NCBI RefSeq assembly: GCF_018917525.1
Contig: NZ_JAHLOS010000027.1
Location: 1 to 63,022 of the forward strand
Direction: 5' to 3'
From: Enterococcus raffinosus
GTDB lineage: Bacteria > Bacillota > Bacilli > Lactobacillales > Enterococcaceae
Length of the DNA: 63,022 nt
Under the pieces are notes generated by a model that saw only the letters and a program-made list of their open reading frames with translations, did no database searches and was not told the DNA's origin. The translations under genes were made by a program, and so were the position numbers. This document shows positions 25,466 to 33,545 of this stretch, piece by piece; position 1 is the first letter of the stretch; every line of letters begins with the position of its first letter.

Positions 25466-26449
25466 TTACCAAGAGATGGTAGCGACCTCAGCCTTCAAGG
25501 CTTTTTGCCAATTCGCGTCAGCCAAATCAATGAAGGTTAGTGACAGTCCCTGCATGTCAATCGAAGTCATATAATTGCCGACCTTATGGAAGGAAACGTG
25601 AATATTCTCTTGTCCTAATAGAGTTAGGACATCGTTGATAAAAATGAACTGCTCCATCAGCGGTGTTCCGCCCATGCCGTTGACTAAAACCCCAATCTCT
25701 TTTGGTTTCTGATCGTAGGCAGCAAGCACTTTTCCAACCATTTCTTTTGCGAGGTCTTCTGAAGAACGAATTTTTTCTCTTCGATAGCCTGGCTCACCAT
25801 GGATTCCCACGTCAAATTCAATTTCATCCTCCGCGAGAACAAAGCCAGGTTTACCAACTTCGGGAACGGTCGCAGCTTTTAAGGCCACCCCGATAGTTTT
25901 CGTCGCAGCTACCACACGATCACCAAGTTCTTTTAGTTCAGTTAACGTTGCGCCATTTCTAGCAGCATCCCCAAGGATCTTATGAACTAAAACCGTTCCA
26001 GCCACGCCACGTTTACCGGCTGTGTAGGTACTGTCTTCAACGGCGATATCATCGTCTACCACCACCATTTCAATCGGAATATCGTTCATTTCCGCTAAGT
26101 CTTTTGCCATTTCAAAATTTAAAATGTCGCCAGTATAGTTTTTGACAATCAAGAGTACGCCTTGGCCTTGGTTTGCTTCATTGATCGCCATTTCGATTTG
26201 GTCGGGCGTTGGTGAAGTGAAGACATCTCCTAAAACAGCCGCGCTAAGCATACCGTTACCAACAAATCCAGCGTGAGCCGGTTCATGACCGCTTCCGCCG
26301 CCAGACACGAGACCGACTTGCTTCATCGCATCATTTTTTGCGATAACACGCGAATCGTCGACTCGATGGACCAGACTGGGATAGCTTTTGACAATCCCAC
26401 TTAGCATTTCTTCAATAATATTTTGCGGTTCATTGATAATTTTTTTCAT
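25466..26449 (-). CDS. dhaK: Dihydroxyacetone kinase substrate-binding subunit DhaK
   Basis: The 327-residue protein has VSGGGSGHEPAHAGFVG (about 40-56), the dihydroxyacetone pocket, and the substrate His in the FDVGIHGEPG segment near residue 212. Family members form a hemiaminal between this His and dihydroxyacetone. Start at 26449, one base after the dhaM stop codon; the longer frame from 26476 lies inside dhaM. It forms the PTS-coupled kinase with DhaL and DhaM. Confidence 0.93.
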   Translation of the reverse strand: MKKIINEPQNIIEEMLSGIVKSYPSLVHRVDDSRVIAKNDAMKQVGLVSGGGSGHEPAHAGFVGNGMLSAAVLGDVFTSPTPDQIEMAINEANQGQGVLLIVKNYTGDILNFEMAKDLAEMNDIPIEMVVVDDDIAVEDSTYTAGKRGVAGTVLVHKILGDAARNGATLTELKELGDRVVAATKTIGVALKAATVPEVGKPGFVLAEDEIEFDVGIHGEPGYRREKIRSSEDLAKEMVGKVLAAYDQKPKEIGVLVNGMGGTPLMEQFIFINDVLTLLGQENIHVSFHKVGNYMTSIDMQGLSLTFIDLADANWQKALKAEVATISW

Positions 26450-26450
26450 C

Positions 26451-26849
26451 TTAATTCCAGCCTTTCTTAGGAGCATTCTGTGCTTCCGCTAGGATATGCT
26501 CGAAGTCATCAGAGAGACTTGCGGTAATACCAGCCGCAAAGGCACCTTCGACTAGTGGTGCATCGACCAATACATATTTGGCCTGCTGAGCTTCCTCCAA
26601 CATATCAAAAGCCAACTCTGCACTTAAAACGGCACTGCCAAGATCAGCAAAGACGAAAAACTTGTCGATTGACGGTGCTTCGTTTACAGCATCAACAATT
26701 TTCGTCGGATCACTGCCTAATTCACCCTCAGAGGTACCGCCCAAAGAAAAAATTTGCAGCGACTCGCTTTGCGCCATTTGTTCGATCATTTCTTTGATAC
26801 CATCGGTGATTTTTTGACTATGAGAGATTAATAGAATTGCTTTGTTCAT
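26451..26849 (-). CDS. dhaM: PTS-dependent dihydroxyacetone kinase phosphotransferase DhaM
   Basis: The 132-residue protein is a single EIIA-mannose-like domain; the active His is in the LLISHSQK strand near residue 10, and GGTSEGELGSDP is the family loop. It lacks the HPr and EI-like extensions of the E. coli protein, as is usual in Gram-positive bacteria, so it takes phosphate from the general HPr. Located between gldA and dhaK; gene order gldA-dhaM-dhaK-dhaL. Confidence 0.9.
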   Translation of the reverse strand: MNKAILLISHSQKITDGIKEMIEQMAQSESLQIFSLGGTSEGELGSDPTKIVDAVNEAPSIDKFFVFADLGSAVLSAELAFDMLEEAQQAKYVLVDAPLVEGAFAAGITASLSDDFEHILAEAQNAPKKGWN

Positions 26850-26887
26850 AAAAAGGTGCTCCTTCGTCCAGTAATTGGATAATTCAA

Positions 26888-28024
26888 TTACATGTGATGT
26901 TTTTCTTTGTAAGCTTGACCGATGCGATCGGCAACGATAATGGCGTTGGCAACTTCTTCTTCCACGATCGGGAAGGGCATTGAATGGATCGATTCCTCAG
27001 GGATTGAAGCGATTTTTGCGACTTCTAGAGCTTCTTCAAAGGTGATCGAGTCTACACCAAGATCGGCTAAGGTGAGCGGTAGACCGATTGCTGCCATAAA
27101 GTCCATGACGGCAGTAACTTCAGCAGTATCCGCATCTTCTAAAACAAGCTGTGCCAATGTTGCAAAGGCGACTTTTTCGCCGTGAAGATAATGGTGCGTT
27201 CCTTCGAGCACGGTCATGCCATTGTGGATTGCATGAGCAGCTGCTAAACCGCCGCTTTCAAAACCTAAGCCGGAAAGCAAAATATTGGTTTCAACAATCT
27301 TATTCAAGGATTCAGTCACTAAGTCTGCATCACAGGCGATTTTTGCATTCAAACCGTCTTCTTGCAGGTGCTCCCAACAAAGCTTTGCCATAGCTAATGC
27401 GGCATAGGTGCCGCTGGCAGGAGGTGTTAGTCCTTCACGGGAGCCCATTGGCAAGCTTGCGTTGACACGAGAATAGGAATTGTGAGTAGCTCGTGCTTCA
27501 AAGTAAGTCGATAGTGCGTCGCCCATTCCGGCAACAAGAAAACGAGTAGGTGCTTTAGCGATAACCTTCGTATCGACTAAGACAACGCTCGGGCTTTGCT
27601 TGAAATACGCATAATCATCAAAAGAACCGTCAGCATGATAGAGAACGGCAGAATGTGAAGTAGGCGCATCTTGAGCGGCGATCGTCGGAACAATAATTAA
27701 TCGTTCACCTTCAGCGACGACTTTTGACGCATCAATCGCTTTGCCGCCGCCTAAGCCGATGATGCAGTCTGTTTGTTTTTCCTTGGCGATGGCTTGCAAG
27801 CGTTGGGTTTCTTCACGAGTTACTTCTCCATTGAATCCGCCTTCAATAAATGAAATATTGAATTTTTCTGCGGTCGCGTCTAATTGTGGACGAACGCGTT
27901 TGACATCATCGGGATTGGCGATCAATAAGGCGCTCTTGCCGAAGGTTGAAACAAAGTAACCTAAATTTAGTAATTCGTCTTCTCCTTGAACGTATTTTGT
28001 TGGTAAAATCAGTGCTTTTCTCAT
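26888..28024 (-). CDS. gldA: Glycerol dehydrogenase
   Basis: The 378-residue iron/zinc-containing alcohol dehydrogenase family protein has the NAD loop IIGLGGGKAIDASK near 90-103, GMGDALSTYFEARA with the metal-binding Asp (near 168), and the two metal His in AAHAIHNGMT and GTHHYLHGEKVAF. It oxidises glycerol to dihydroxyacetone with NAD, which the downstream DhaMKL kinase then phosphorylates. RBS AAGGAGG before ATG 28024. First gene of the operon, divergent from the PocR-AraC regulator. Confidence 0.93.
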   Translation of the reverse strand: MRKALILPTKYVQGEDELLNLGYFVSTFGKSALLIANPDDVKRVRPQLDATAEKFNISFIEGGFNGEVTREETQRLQAIAKEKQTDCIIGLGGGKAIDASKVVAEGERLIIVPTIAAQDAPTSHSAVLYHADGSFDDYAYFKQSPSVVLVDTKVIAKAPTRFLVAGMGDALSTYFEARATHNSYSRVNASLPMGSREGLTPPASGTYAALAMAKLCWEHLQEDGLNAKIACDADLVTESLNKIVETNILLSGLGFESGGLAAAHAIHNGMTVLEGTHHYLHGEKVAFATLAQLVLEDADTAEVTAVMDFMAAIGLPLTLADLGVDSITFEEALEVAKIASIPEESIHSMPFPIVEEEVANAIIVADRIGQAYKEKHHM

Positions 28025-28060
28025 GGGATGAATCCTCCTTGGTTTTATTTACAGGCTAAT

Positions 28061-28076
28061 CATAAAGCGTTATCAT
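28061..28076. promoter_or_regulatory. Partial cre-like site upstream of gldA
   Basis: On the minus strand ATGATAACGCTTTATG keeps the TG..AACG core of the CcpA consensus but mismatches its last CA. Nearby, a 10-base palindrome ATCAATTGAT (28116-28125) sits midway between the divergent genes and may be an AraC-type or repressor site. Catabolite control of dha genes is common; this site is weak evidence. Confidence 0.35.
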
Positions 28077-28148
28077 AAAAAATACATTGAACTATGTTAC
28101 CGTTTTCTTATATAAATCAATTGATCTATTTTGCGAAATAGAATTATT

Positions 28149-28176
28149 TTGTGATTTTACAGAAAAGTTCTATAAT
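28149..28176 (+). promoter_or_regulatory. Promoter of the PocR-AraC regulator
   Basis: The -35 TTGTGA (28149-28154) and perfect -10 TATAAT (28171-28176) are 16 bases apart. The in-frame ATG at 28175 overlaps the -10, which argues that translation starts at the GTG at 28196 and that the mRNA leader is only about 13 bases. Confidence 0.55.
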
Positions 28177-28195
28177 GCATTCGAGAGGTGAGTAT

Positions 28196-29242
28196 GTGAG
28201 TGATACGCAATTTGATATTGAGCAGGTGTTAGATTTAAATAAATGGGAGTCCGTGCAGGAGAGCATCGCGCTAGCCACGCATTTAGCGATTATTTTAGTC
28301 GATTTTCGGGGAAAGCCGATTACTAAGCACAGCCAAGTAAAGCCATTCTGTCAATTGGTTCGCAGCCATCCGGAGCTCTCGGTTCATTGTGAAAAATGTG
28401 ATTCGAGAGGCGGATTAGAGGCGGTTCGGACAGGACAGCCCTTCATCTATCGTTGCCATTTCAATATTGTCGATATGGCGATCCCGATTATGATTGACAG
28501 TCGGTATGTAGGAGCGATCATGGCAGGGGAGATCTTGTTAGAAGAGGGGCAAGAGGAGCTTGAGCAGGTTTTGCAGCTAGAAAATCAAGCGTTTTTGAAA
28601 ACGTTTAAAGAAGAGCATCAGGATTTAATAGCTCAGTATCCAACGTTTACTAAAGAGGATTTGCGGAAATCAGCTGAGATGCTTGAAAAGATCAGCGAGT
28701 ATATCGTCAGTGAAGCAATTAAGAAGGATTACTTGATCAAGGCTTATAAGCAGACACTGCGGCTTACAAAAAGAGAGGTTTCAATTGAAAAAAATGCGCT
28801 GGATTTGGAAATTGTCCAAAACGATATTCAGCATTCGAAGCTGGAGAATCGATTACAGGAGTCTAACGGGGTCTATTTAGCTAAAAATACGGTGTTGCAG
28901 CCGGCGATTGATCTGGTATTTGAAAACAAGGAACGCCATATTGATCTGGGCACACTGGCGACTGTGACGAACGTTTCGCTAAGTCATTTAAGCCGGTTAT
29001 TAAAAGAGGAGTTTGGTGAACCCTTTAGTAAAATATACGGCAAGCTTAAGGTTTATTGGGCGCAGCAATTATTAGAAACAACGGATTGGTCAATAGGTGA
29101 AATCAGTGATGCTCTCGGGTATGTGGAGCCAAGCTATTTCGTTCGCAGCTTTAAAAAAATCACCGGAATAACGCCCCTAAATTATCGAAAAGAAAACTTT
29201 CGATCTAGCGAAGTATTAGTTGAGCGCTTGAAAGAGAAATAG
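28196..29242 (+). CDS. AraC-family regulator with PocR sensory domain
   Basis: The 348-residue protein has an N-terminal PocR domain (about 10-160; CEKCDSRGGLEAVRTGQ, CHFNIVDMAIPI, GAIMAGEIL). PocR-type domains sense small diols or intermediates of glycerol/propanediol breakdown, and the Cys residues resemble a metal-ligand set. The C-terminal AraC DNA-binding domain (about 245-340) has two HTHs (TVTNVSLSHLSRLLKEEFGE and SIGEISDALGYVEPSYFVRSF, each within family consensus). GTG 28196 fits AGAGGTGAG eight bases upstream. Divergent from gldA-dhaMKL, so it is the likely activator responding to glycerol or dihydroxyacetone. Confidence 0.85.
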   Translation: MSDTQFDIEQVLDLNKWESVQESIALATHLAIILVDFRGKPITKHSQVKPFCQLVRSHPELSVHCEKCDSRGGLEAVRTGQPFIYRCHFNIVDMAIPIMIDSRYVGAIMAGEILLEEGQEELEQVLQLENQAFLKTFKEEHQDLIAQYPTFTKEDLRKSAEMLEKISEYIVSEAIKKDYLIKAYKQTLRLTKREVSIEKNALDLEIVQNDIQHSKLENRLQESNGVYLAKNTVLQPAIDLVFENKERHIDLGTLATVTNVSLSHLSRLLKEEFGEPFSKIYGKLKVYWAQQLLETTDWSIGEISDALGYVEPSYFVRSFKKITGITPLNYRKENFRSSEVLVERLKEK

Positions 29243-29253
29243 GCATCATAGGA

Positions 29254-29287
29254 AGGACTGGATAATTTCCTTTATCCAGTCCTTTTT
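29254..29287 (+). terminator. Terminator of the PocR-AraC gene
   Basis: A 12-bp perfect stem AGGACTGGATAA/TTATCCAGTCCT (29254-29265 and 29272-29283) is followed by TTTTT. Confidence 0.85.
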
Positions 29288-29352
29288 AATTATAAGGAAA
29301 ATATAAAACTTTCACATGAATGAATCGCTTTACAGCGGGTATATCCATGTCC

Positions 29353-29570
29353 GGCTTCACGAACTAGCTTTACGGCAATAAGCAAAAATATTTCGAAATT
29401 TGAGAAGCACCGAGGAGGTACCAATCAACATCAGTTCTCTTTAATCACTGTGTTTCTTGGCAATTTAGAAATATTTTGGTCTTATTGCTGAGACACACAG
29501 TGATTGCTTGCAGAGCTGATGTGGAACAGTACCTAACTGGTGCTCAAAAGCTGAGCGAGTTCGCGAAGCC
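29353..29570. repeat. Intergenic element of interleaved inverted repeats
   Basis: Three long inverted repeats are nested and crossed. The outer arms are GGCTTCACGAACT..AGCTT (29353-29370) and its partner at 29548-29570. Arm a (GCAATAAG..AAAATATTTC.AAATT, 29375-29401) pairs with a' at 29462-29489. Arm b (GCACC..AGGTAC..ACATCAG..AATCACTGTGT, 29407-29453) pairs with b' at 29495-29543. The order c-a-b-a'-b'-c' means a/a' and b/b' cannot form as simple hairpins at once. It lies in a gap without genes between the araC-type terminator and the helicase gene. Part of arm c-a recurs in the element at 32737-32875. Confidence 0.6.
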
Positions 29571-29663
29571 TTTCTTATGCAATACGGGAATCACTATCAA
29601 AGTTTTGGAATTTCGGTATAATGAACAGGTATGATTTTTTTACATAGAAGGGACTATTGATAG

Positions 29664-31811
29664 ATGCTTACAAAGCTTTCAAATTACATAAAATCCGATT
29701 TAATCGAGGCGGACATAAATGCAGGAAAGGATCAAGATACCCTGCAGCAATTGGTCGCTCAAAATGGCGGTCATGCCTTTAGTGAAGATCAGCTGGCAGC
29801 GATTCGTTTTCCGATGCAGACGCATTTACGGATTATTGCTGGTGCCGGAAGCGGCAAGACCCAGACGATTTGTGCCAAAGCAGCTTATTTAGTGCTGGAA
29901 AATTCCGTTGATCCTAAGACGATCATGATGTGCACCTTTTCTCGCAAGGCGAAGCTGGAAATGGAAGCGCGGGTCAATCACTATTTGGGCGGCTATGCCC
30001 GCATCAGCGTTCAAACCTTTCACGGATGGTTCAATGCCGAGTACAATGAGTTAATCCGTCAATTTCCCGCAGCGAAGCAGTGGGGAATCGTAGGCACGAT
30101 CGACGAAGAGCACTATTATCAAACTGTCAATCAATTGATCAAAAAATATCGCTTGTATAATTTCGATAAATTTGAAGAACGTCCGATTGTTTCCCGGATT
30201 AGTTATTGGCGGAATATGGGGTATTCCGATCAGGAGATGGTGGATTTTGTTGCGCAGCATTTTGATCAGGAGGAGCTTCTGCTAAATCAAAAGCTGAGTG
30301 TGGTTTTTCAACAATTTTTGGCTGAGTTGGAGCTGTTGAAAAAGAAGGAACAATTTATTAATTTTGACGATATGTTGTACAATCTCAAGCTGATTTTGGA
30401 AAACGACGAGGCAGCACGCAACTCTTTACAGGAAAAATACCGCTATATATTTATTGATGAATTTCAAGACATCAATCCATTGCAAAAACAAATCGTGGCG
30501 TTGATTTGTCCCCCTGACAAAACGGCTGAAGAGAAAAATTCAAGAAAACTGATTATCGTTGGAGACGACGATCAAAGTATTTATTATTTTCGCGGAGCCG
30601 AACCGAGCTATATCAAAGCGTTTGAACAAGAGTATCAGCAAACATCCTTGAAATTAATGACCAATTATCGTTCGGAGGCACCGATCGTCGAAGCAGGGAA
30701 TCGACTGATTCAACACAATGCTCATGACCGTTTAGAAAAAACGATGATCGCAAATAAAACGACAACGGTACATGACTGCTATGCCATTGGTTTTTCTGAT
30801 GACGAGGAAGAAGCCGCGTGGATTGGAAGAAAAATCCAAGAACTGGCGAAAAATACGCCGCTGAAAGATGGCAGTCCTGATTATCGGGAGACGATGGTCC
30901 TGTACCCAACCCGGGTGCAATTGCGTTCATTATTGAAGCAACTGAAAAAACAAAAAATTCCCTTTGTGACGCCAACCAATGATGATTTACTGGGAATCTT
31001 CGGTTTACCCTTGTTCAAAACCCTTTTTCAACAATTGGACATGCTGGCGGCAGCCACGACGATTCAGCAAAAAAATGAAGCACTAAAAAAAATTATCCAG
31101 CAATACGCCTTTTATCATTTCATCAAATTTGGTGCCAGCGCCACATTCAGCGAGGAATTATTCAATCAAAATAAATTCAAGATTAATGATCTCGTCGCTT
31201 TTTTAGTCAGTGAGCGTAAGCTGTCTCAGGCAGCTCAAAATCAAGCGAAGCAATTCTTTAAGCAAATCTATTTGTTTTATCAAGGTAAACAGTTAGAGCT
31301 TGCTCCGTTATCAGCTGCCTTACTTTCGACACCGAAATTCAAAAAGGAGTTGAGTGAAGAAGAAGCCGGCTGGCTGAACAAAGAATTAACGGCAGCTGGC
31401 GATTGGCCGGGACTTTTGGCAGCTTACCAGCAGGCTAGTGAGCAAAATCAAGGGATGAAAAAACGCCTGAATGATTACGATCAGGATAAATTGAATGCTG
31501 TTTATCTGCTATCGATTCACGCTAGTAAAGGACTAGGTAAGAAAAATATCTTCATCAAAGGGGTGTACCAAGATGCGTTGCCAAACCATCATACAGTCAA
31601 AAAAGCTGAGTGTGATCTGAAGAAGGCCAAGGAAGAAGCTGCTCCGCCTACTACAATCGAAGAGCAGCGTCGTTTGATGTATGTTGCCATCACTCGCGCG
31701 AAGGAAAACCTCTATGTGACCTACCCTAAAACGGTCAATAATAAAGCAACCGAGCCGTCCCCCTTTTTAAAAGAAGCGGGACTACCGCTCAAAGAAGACC
31801 CAAAAAAATAG
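29664..31811 (+). CDS. UvrD/Rep-type superfamily 1 DNA helicase
   Basis: The 715-residue protein has SF1A motifs in order: FSEDQLAAIRFP (Q motif, about 38), IIAGAGSGKTQT (Walker A, about 58-69), FSRKAKLEM (Ia), FIDEFQDINPLQ (II, about 269), GDDDQSIYYFRGA (III, about 296), LMTNYRSEAPI (IV), LLSIHASKGL (V) and EQRRLMYVAITRAKENLYVTYP (VI), split here by function. It is near but shorter than typical PcrA/UvrD and probably a separate paralog, since the C-terminal repair-partner region is missing. Likely role: DNA repair or replication-fork processing. Start ATG follows GAAGGGAC. Confidence 0.88.
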   Translation: MLTKLSNYIKSDLIEADINAGKDQDTLQQLVAQNGGHAFSEDQLAAIRFPMQTHLRIIAGAGSGKTQTICAKAAYLVLENSVDPKTIMMCTFSRKAKLEMEARVNHYLGGYARISVQTFHGWFNAEYNELIRQFPAAKQWGIVGTIDEEHYYQTVNQLIKKYRLYNFDKFEERPIVSRISYWRNMGYSDQEMVDFVAQHFDQEELLLNQKLSVVFQQFLAELELLKKKEQFINFDDMLYNLKLILENDEAARNSLQEKYRYIFIDEFQDINPLQKQIVALICPPDKTAEEKNSRKLIIVGDDDQSIYYFRGAEPSYIKAFEQEYQQTSLKLMTNYRSEAPIVEAGNRLIQHNAHDRLEKTMIANKTTTVHDCYAIGFSDDEEEAAWIGRKIQELAKNTPLKDGSPDYRETMVLYPTRVQLRSLLKQLKKQKIPFVTPTNDDLLGIFGLPLFKTLFQQLDMLAAATTIQQKNEALKKIIQQYAFYHFIKFGASATFSEELFNQNKFKINDLVAFLVSERKLSQAAQNQAKQFFKQIYLFYQGKQLELAPLSAALLSTPKFKKELSEEEAGWLNKELTAAGDWPGLLAAYQQASEQNQGMKKRLNDYDQDKLNAVYLLSIHASKGLGKKNIFIKGVYQDALPNHHTVKKAECDLKKAKEEAAPPTTIEEQRRLMYVAITRAKENLYVTYPKTVNNKATEPSPFLKEAGLPLKEDPKK

Positions 31812-31837
31812 TATAATGAAGGAAAACGGGAGGGCTT

Positions 31838-32275
31838 ATGGACAATTTGAGAATCGAAGTAGGGAATGGCGTTCATTTGCGAGCGGCCAGCAGCTATATC
31901 CGCCTACAGGTCTTTGTTTTAGAAAGATCCTTGGCCTTATCTGATGAGTTTGATCAAAAGGATCAACCAGATACGATTTACAGTGTGCTGTTTGATGAAG
32001 CCCTTCCAGTGGCGACGGCTCGTTTTTTACAAGAGGATGAACGTGTTGCCCGGATTGGTCGTGTAGCAACCTTGAAGGACTATCGAGGCAAGCAATTAGG
32101 CAGCGGTGTCGTTAACTCGCTGGAAGCCTTGGCAAAGGAAAAGCAGATTGAACGACTAATTATTCACGCGGAATTAACAGCGGCCGGATTTTACGAAGGT
32201 TTGGGATATTGTAGCGTGGGAAAGCCCTACGACGAGGATGGCGTACCTTGTATTACATTGGTAAAGCAGCTTTAG
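31838..32275 (+). CDS. GNAT-family N-acetyltransferase
   Basis: The 145-residue protein has RLQVFVLERSLALSDEFDQKD-like N-terminal features typical of YjcF/ElaA-type acetyltransferases, with the acetyl-CoA loop VATLKDYRGKQLGSGVV near 77-93 (RxxGxG/S pattern RGKQLGSG) and AAGFYEGLGY near 114-123. RBS GGGAGGG precedes ATG by five bases. It is 26 bases past the helicase stop and followed closely by the next gene, so it is probably in one operon. Substrate unknown. Confidence 0.75.
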   Translation: MDNLRIEVGNGVHLRAASSYIRLQVFVLERSLALSDEFDQKDQPDTIYSVLFDEALPVATARFLQEDERVARIGRVATLKDYRGKQLGSGVVNSLEALAKEKQIERLIIHAELTAAGFYEGLGYCSVGKPYDEDGVPCITLVKQL

Positions 32276-32303
32276 AGTGATCGAGTGAAAGGATGGACAG
32301 GTG

Positions 32304-32690
32304 ATGGATCATCAAGAACAAGCAATGACTTATTTTCAAGCAGGTCGTAACTGTTGCCAAGCGGTTGTCGGTGCTTATTGTACGGAGTTGGGGATTACTG
32401 AAGCGAAAGCAAATGAGCTTGCGACAGGTTTCGGCGGCGGCAATTATCAGGGGTTGTGCGGTGCTCTAGCCGGGACCTATATAGTAGCTAATTATTTGAA
32501 GGGGACACCAGAAAACGCTGATCCTGCTAAATGCAAAGACGATGAGGCTGGCAAGTTGATGGTGGAAATGACCCAGGACTTTGAAGGAGCCTGCGGTTCG
32601 CTTTATTGCACCAAGCTGCTGGGAAAACGTCCTTGTTCTGACTATGTCCGTGCTGCGGTAAAAATTATTGACGAAAATGTAGCAGATTAA
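32304..32690 (+). CDS. C_GCAxxG_C_C family redox-type protein
   Basis: The 128-residue protein has the family cysteine pattern: NCCQAVVGAYC (about 17-27), FGGG..GLCGALAGTY (about 44-59), a Cys-Lys in PAKCKDDE, and GACGSLYC with a late PCSDYV. Nine cysteines in 128 residues suggest metal or disulfide chemistry; family members are often called redox-active proteins, with no proven reaction. ATG 32304 is preferred over the adjacent GTG 32301; both share the AAAGGA site. Third gene of the helicase-GNAT run. Confidence 0.75.
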   Translation: MDHQEQAMTYFQAGRNCCQAVVGAYCTELGITEAKANELATGFGGGNYQGLCGALAGTYIVANYLKGTPENADPAKCKDDEAGKLMVEMTQDFEGACGSLYCTKLLGKRPCSDYVRAAVKIIDENVAD

Positions 32691-32700
32691 AAATAAGCAA

Positions 32701-32736
32701 GGAGCTGTGACAAAGGTCTTGTTACAGCTCCAGTTT
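32701..32736 (+). terminator. Terminator after the C_GCAxxG_C_C gene
   Basis: A 13-bp stem GGAGCTGTGACAA/TTGTTACAGCTCC with one G-T pair (32701-32713 and 32719-32731) is followed by AGTTTTCG. The T-tract is short. Confidence 0.65.
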
Positions 32737-32875
32737 TCGAATATTCGGTGTTCCAGAAGTAGCTTCTTCTACGCAAGCTCCGCATACAGTTACTGCTAAG
32801 TTTCACTAAGCAGAACTAGCATTCGGAAATAAGCCGAAATTTCTTGAAGTTGACCACTTCTGCCACAACCTCTTT
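32737..32875. repeat. Second intergenic palindromic element
   Basis: This gene-free stretch holds a hairpin AGTTACTGCTAAG with CTAAGCAGAACT (about 32781-32813), a second hairpin TTCGG-N7-CCGAA (about 32822-32840) and an outer pair CAGAAGT (about 32754) with ACTTCTG (about 32855). The run GAACTAGCATTCGGAAATAAGC matches GAACTAGCTTTACGGCAATAAGC-like sequence in the element at 29353-29570, followed in both by CGAAATTT (stated in parts here). I infer one repeat family with two members in this window. Confidence 0.5.
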
Positions 32876-32995
32876 AATTCATCCGGTAAAATAAACGAAC
32901 ACAAAAAGAGTTTGTCACCTCCAAAATATTATGTTACGATTTTCACTATCTAAATGTAGAAAATGAAAAAAGCTGAATGGAGGAGGATTCATAAG

Positions 32996-33412
32996 GTGAG
33001 TATTTCAATTATTCAAGAAATCAAAATAAATCTTGTGAATTATCTAGTCCGATGGAAAAAACAAATTGCCGCGGCTATAGCGGTTTTGGCCTTTCTTCTT
33101 TTGTTCACTGTCATTCAACGATCAACGCTGAATAATTCTGCTTGGCTGCAGGGAGATTGGAGGAATCAGTCAGTTGACTATTCATTCAAAGCAAAAAACA
33201 AAGGCTTTACTAATTGGAGTATCAAGTGTAAAGGTGCTCTGGCCCTAAAGCAAGCTCGAATAACGGTGAATTCTAATAAGAAACGCATCATTATGACGGA
33301 TGATGGGAATACGGTAGAGTATCAGGTGACTAAGCTGGACCGCAACCATTTAAAGTTAGAAGTAATGAAAAACGGCAAGTCAAAAAATACCTTAAAACTG
33401 CAAAAAGAATAG
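32996..33412 (+). CDS. Small membrane-anchored protein, unknown function
   Basis: The 138-residue protein has one transmembrane helix (about 25-44, AAIAVLAFLLLFTVI) after a short basic cytoplasmic tail. An extracytoplasmic domain of about 90 residues follows, with LQGDWRNQSVDYSFKAK and YQVTKLDRNHLKLEV, a beta-rich lipocalin-like or DUF-type pattern. GTG 32996 is chosen because GGAGGAGG lies nine bases upstream; ATG 32963 has no RBS. The W-x-G-x-W style start of the outer domain recalls lipoprotein-like proteins that test for a ligand, but I do not recognise the family. Confidence 0.6.
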   Translation: MSISIIQEIKINLVNYLVRWKKQIAAAIAVLAFLLLFTVIQRSTLNNSAWLQGDWRNQSVDYSFKAKNKGFTNWSIKCKGALALKQARITVNSNKKRIIMTDDGNTVEYQVTKLDRNHLKLEVMKNGKSKNTLKLQKE

Positions 33413-33417
33413 ATCAA

Positions 33418-33449
33418 GACCAATCATCCGTGAAGATGGTTGGTCTTTT
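33418..33449 (+). terminator. Terminator after the small membrane protein gene
   Basis: An 11-bp stem GACCAATCATC/GATGGTTGGTC with one G-T pair (33418-33428 and 33435-33445) is followed by TTTTATT. Confidence 0.75.
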
Positions 33450-33545
33450 ATTATTGCCGGAAGAACAATTCTTTGCTGGTCTTTTAAAAAAATAGTACTA
33501 TCAGAAAAGAATGACTATATTTGATTGTATAAGGGGATTTTTACT

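Noticed and set aside
32996-33412. Possible immunity or toxin gene because of its small size and single membrane helix
   Set aside because: No partner gene, no toxin motif and its own terminator. I left it as unknown.
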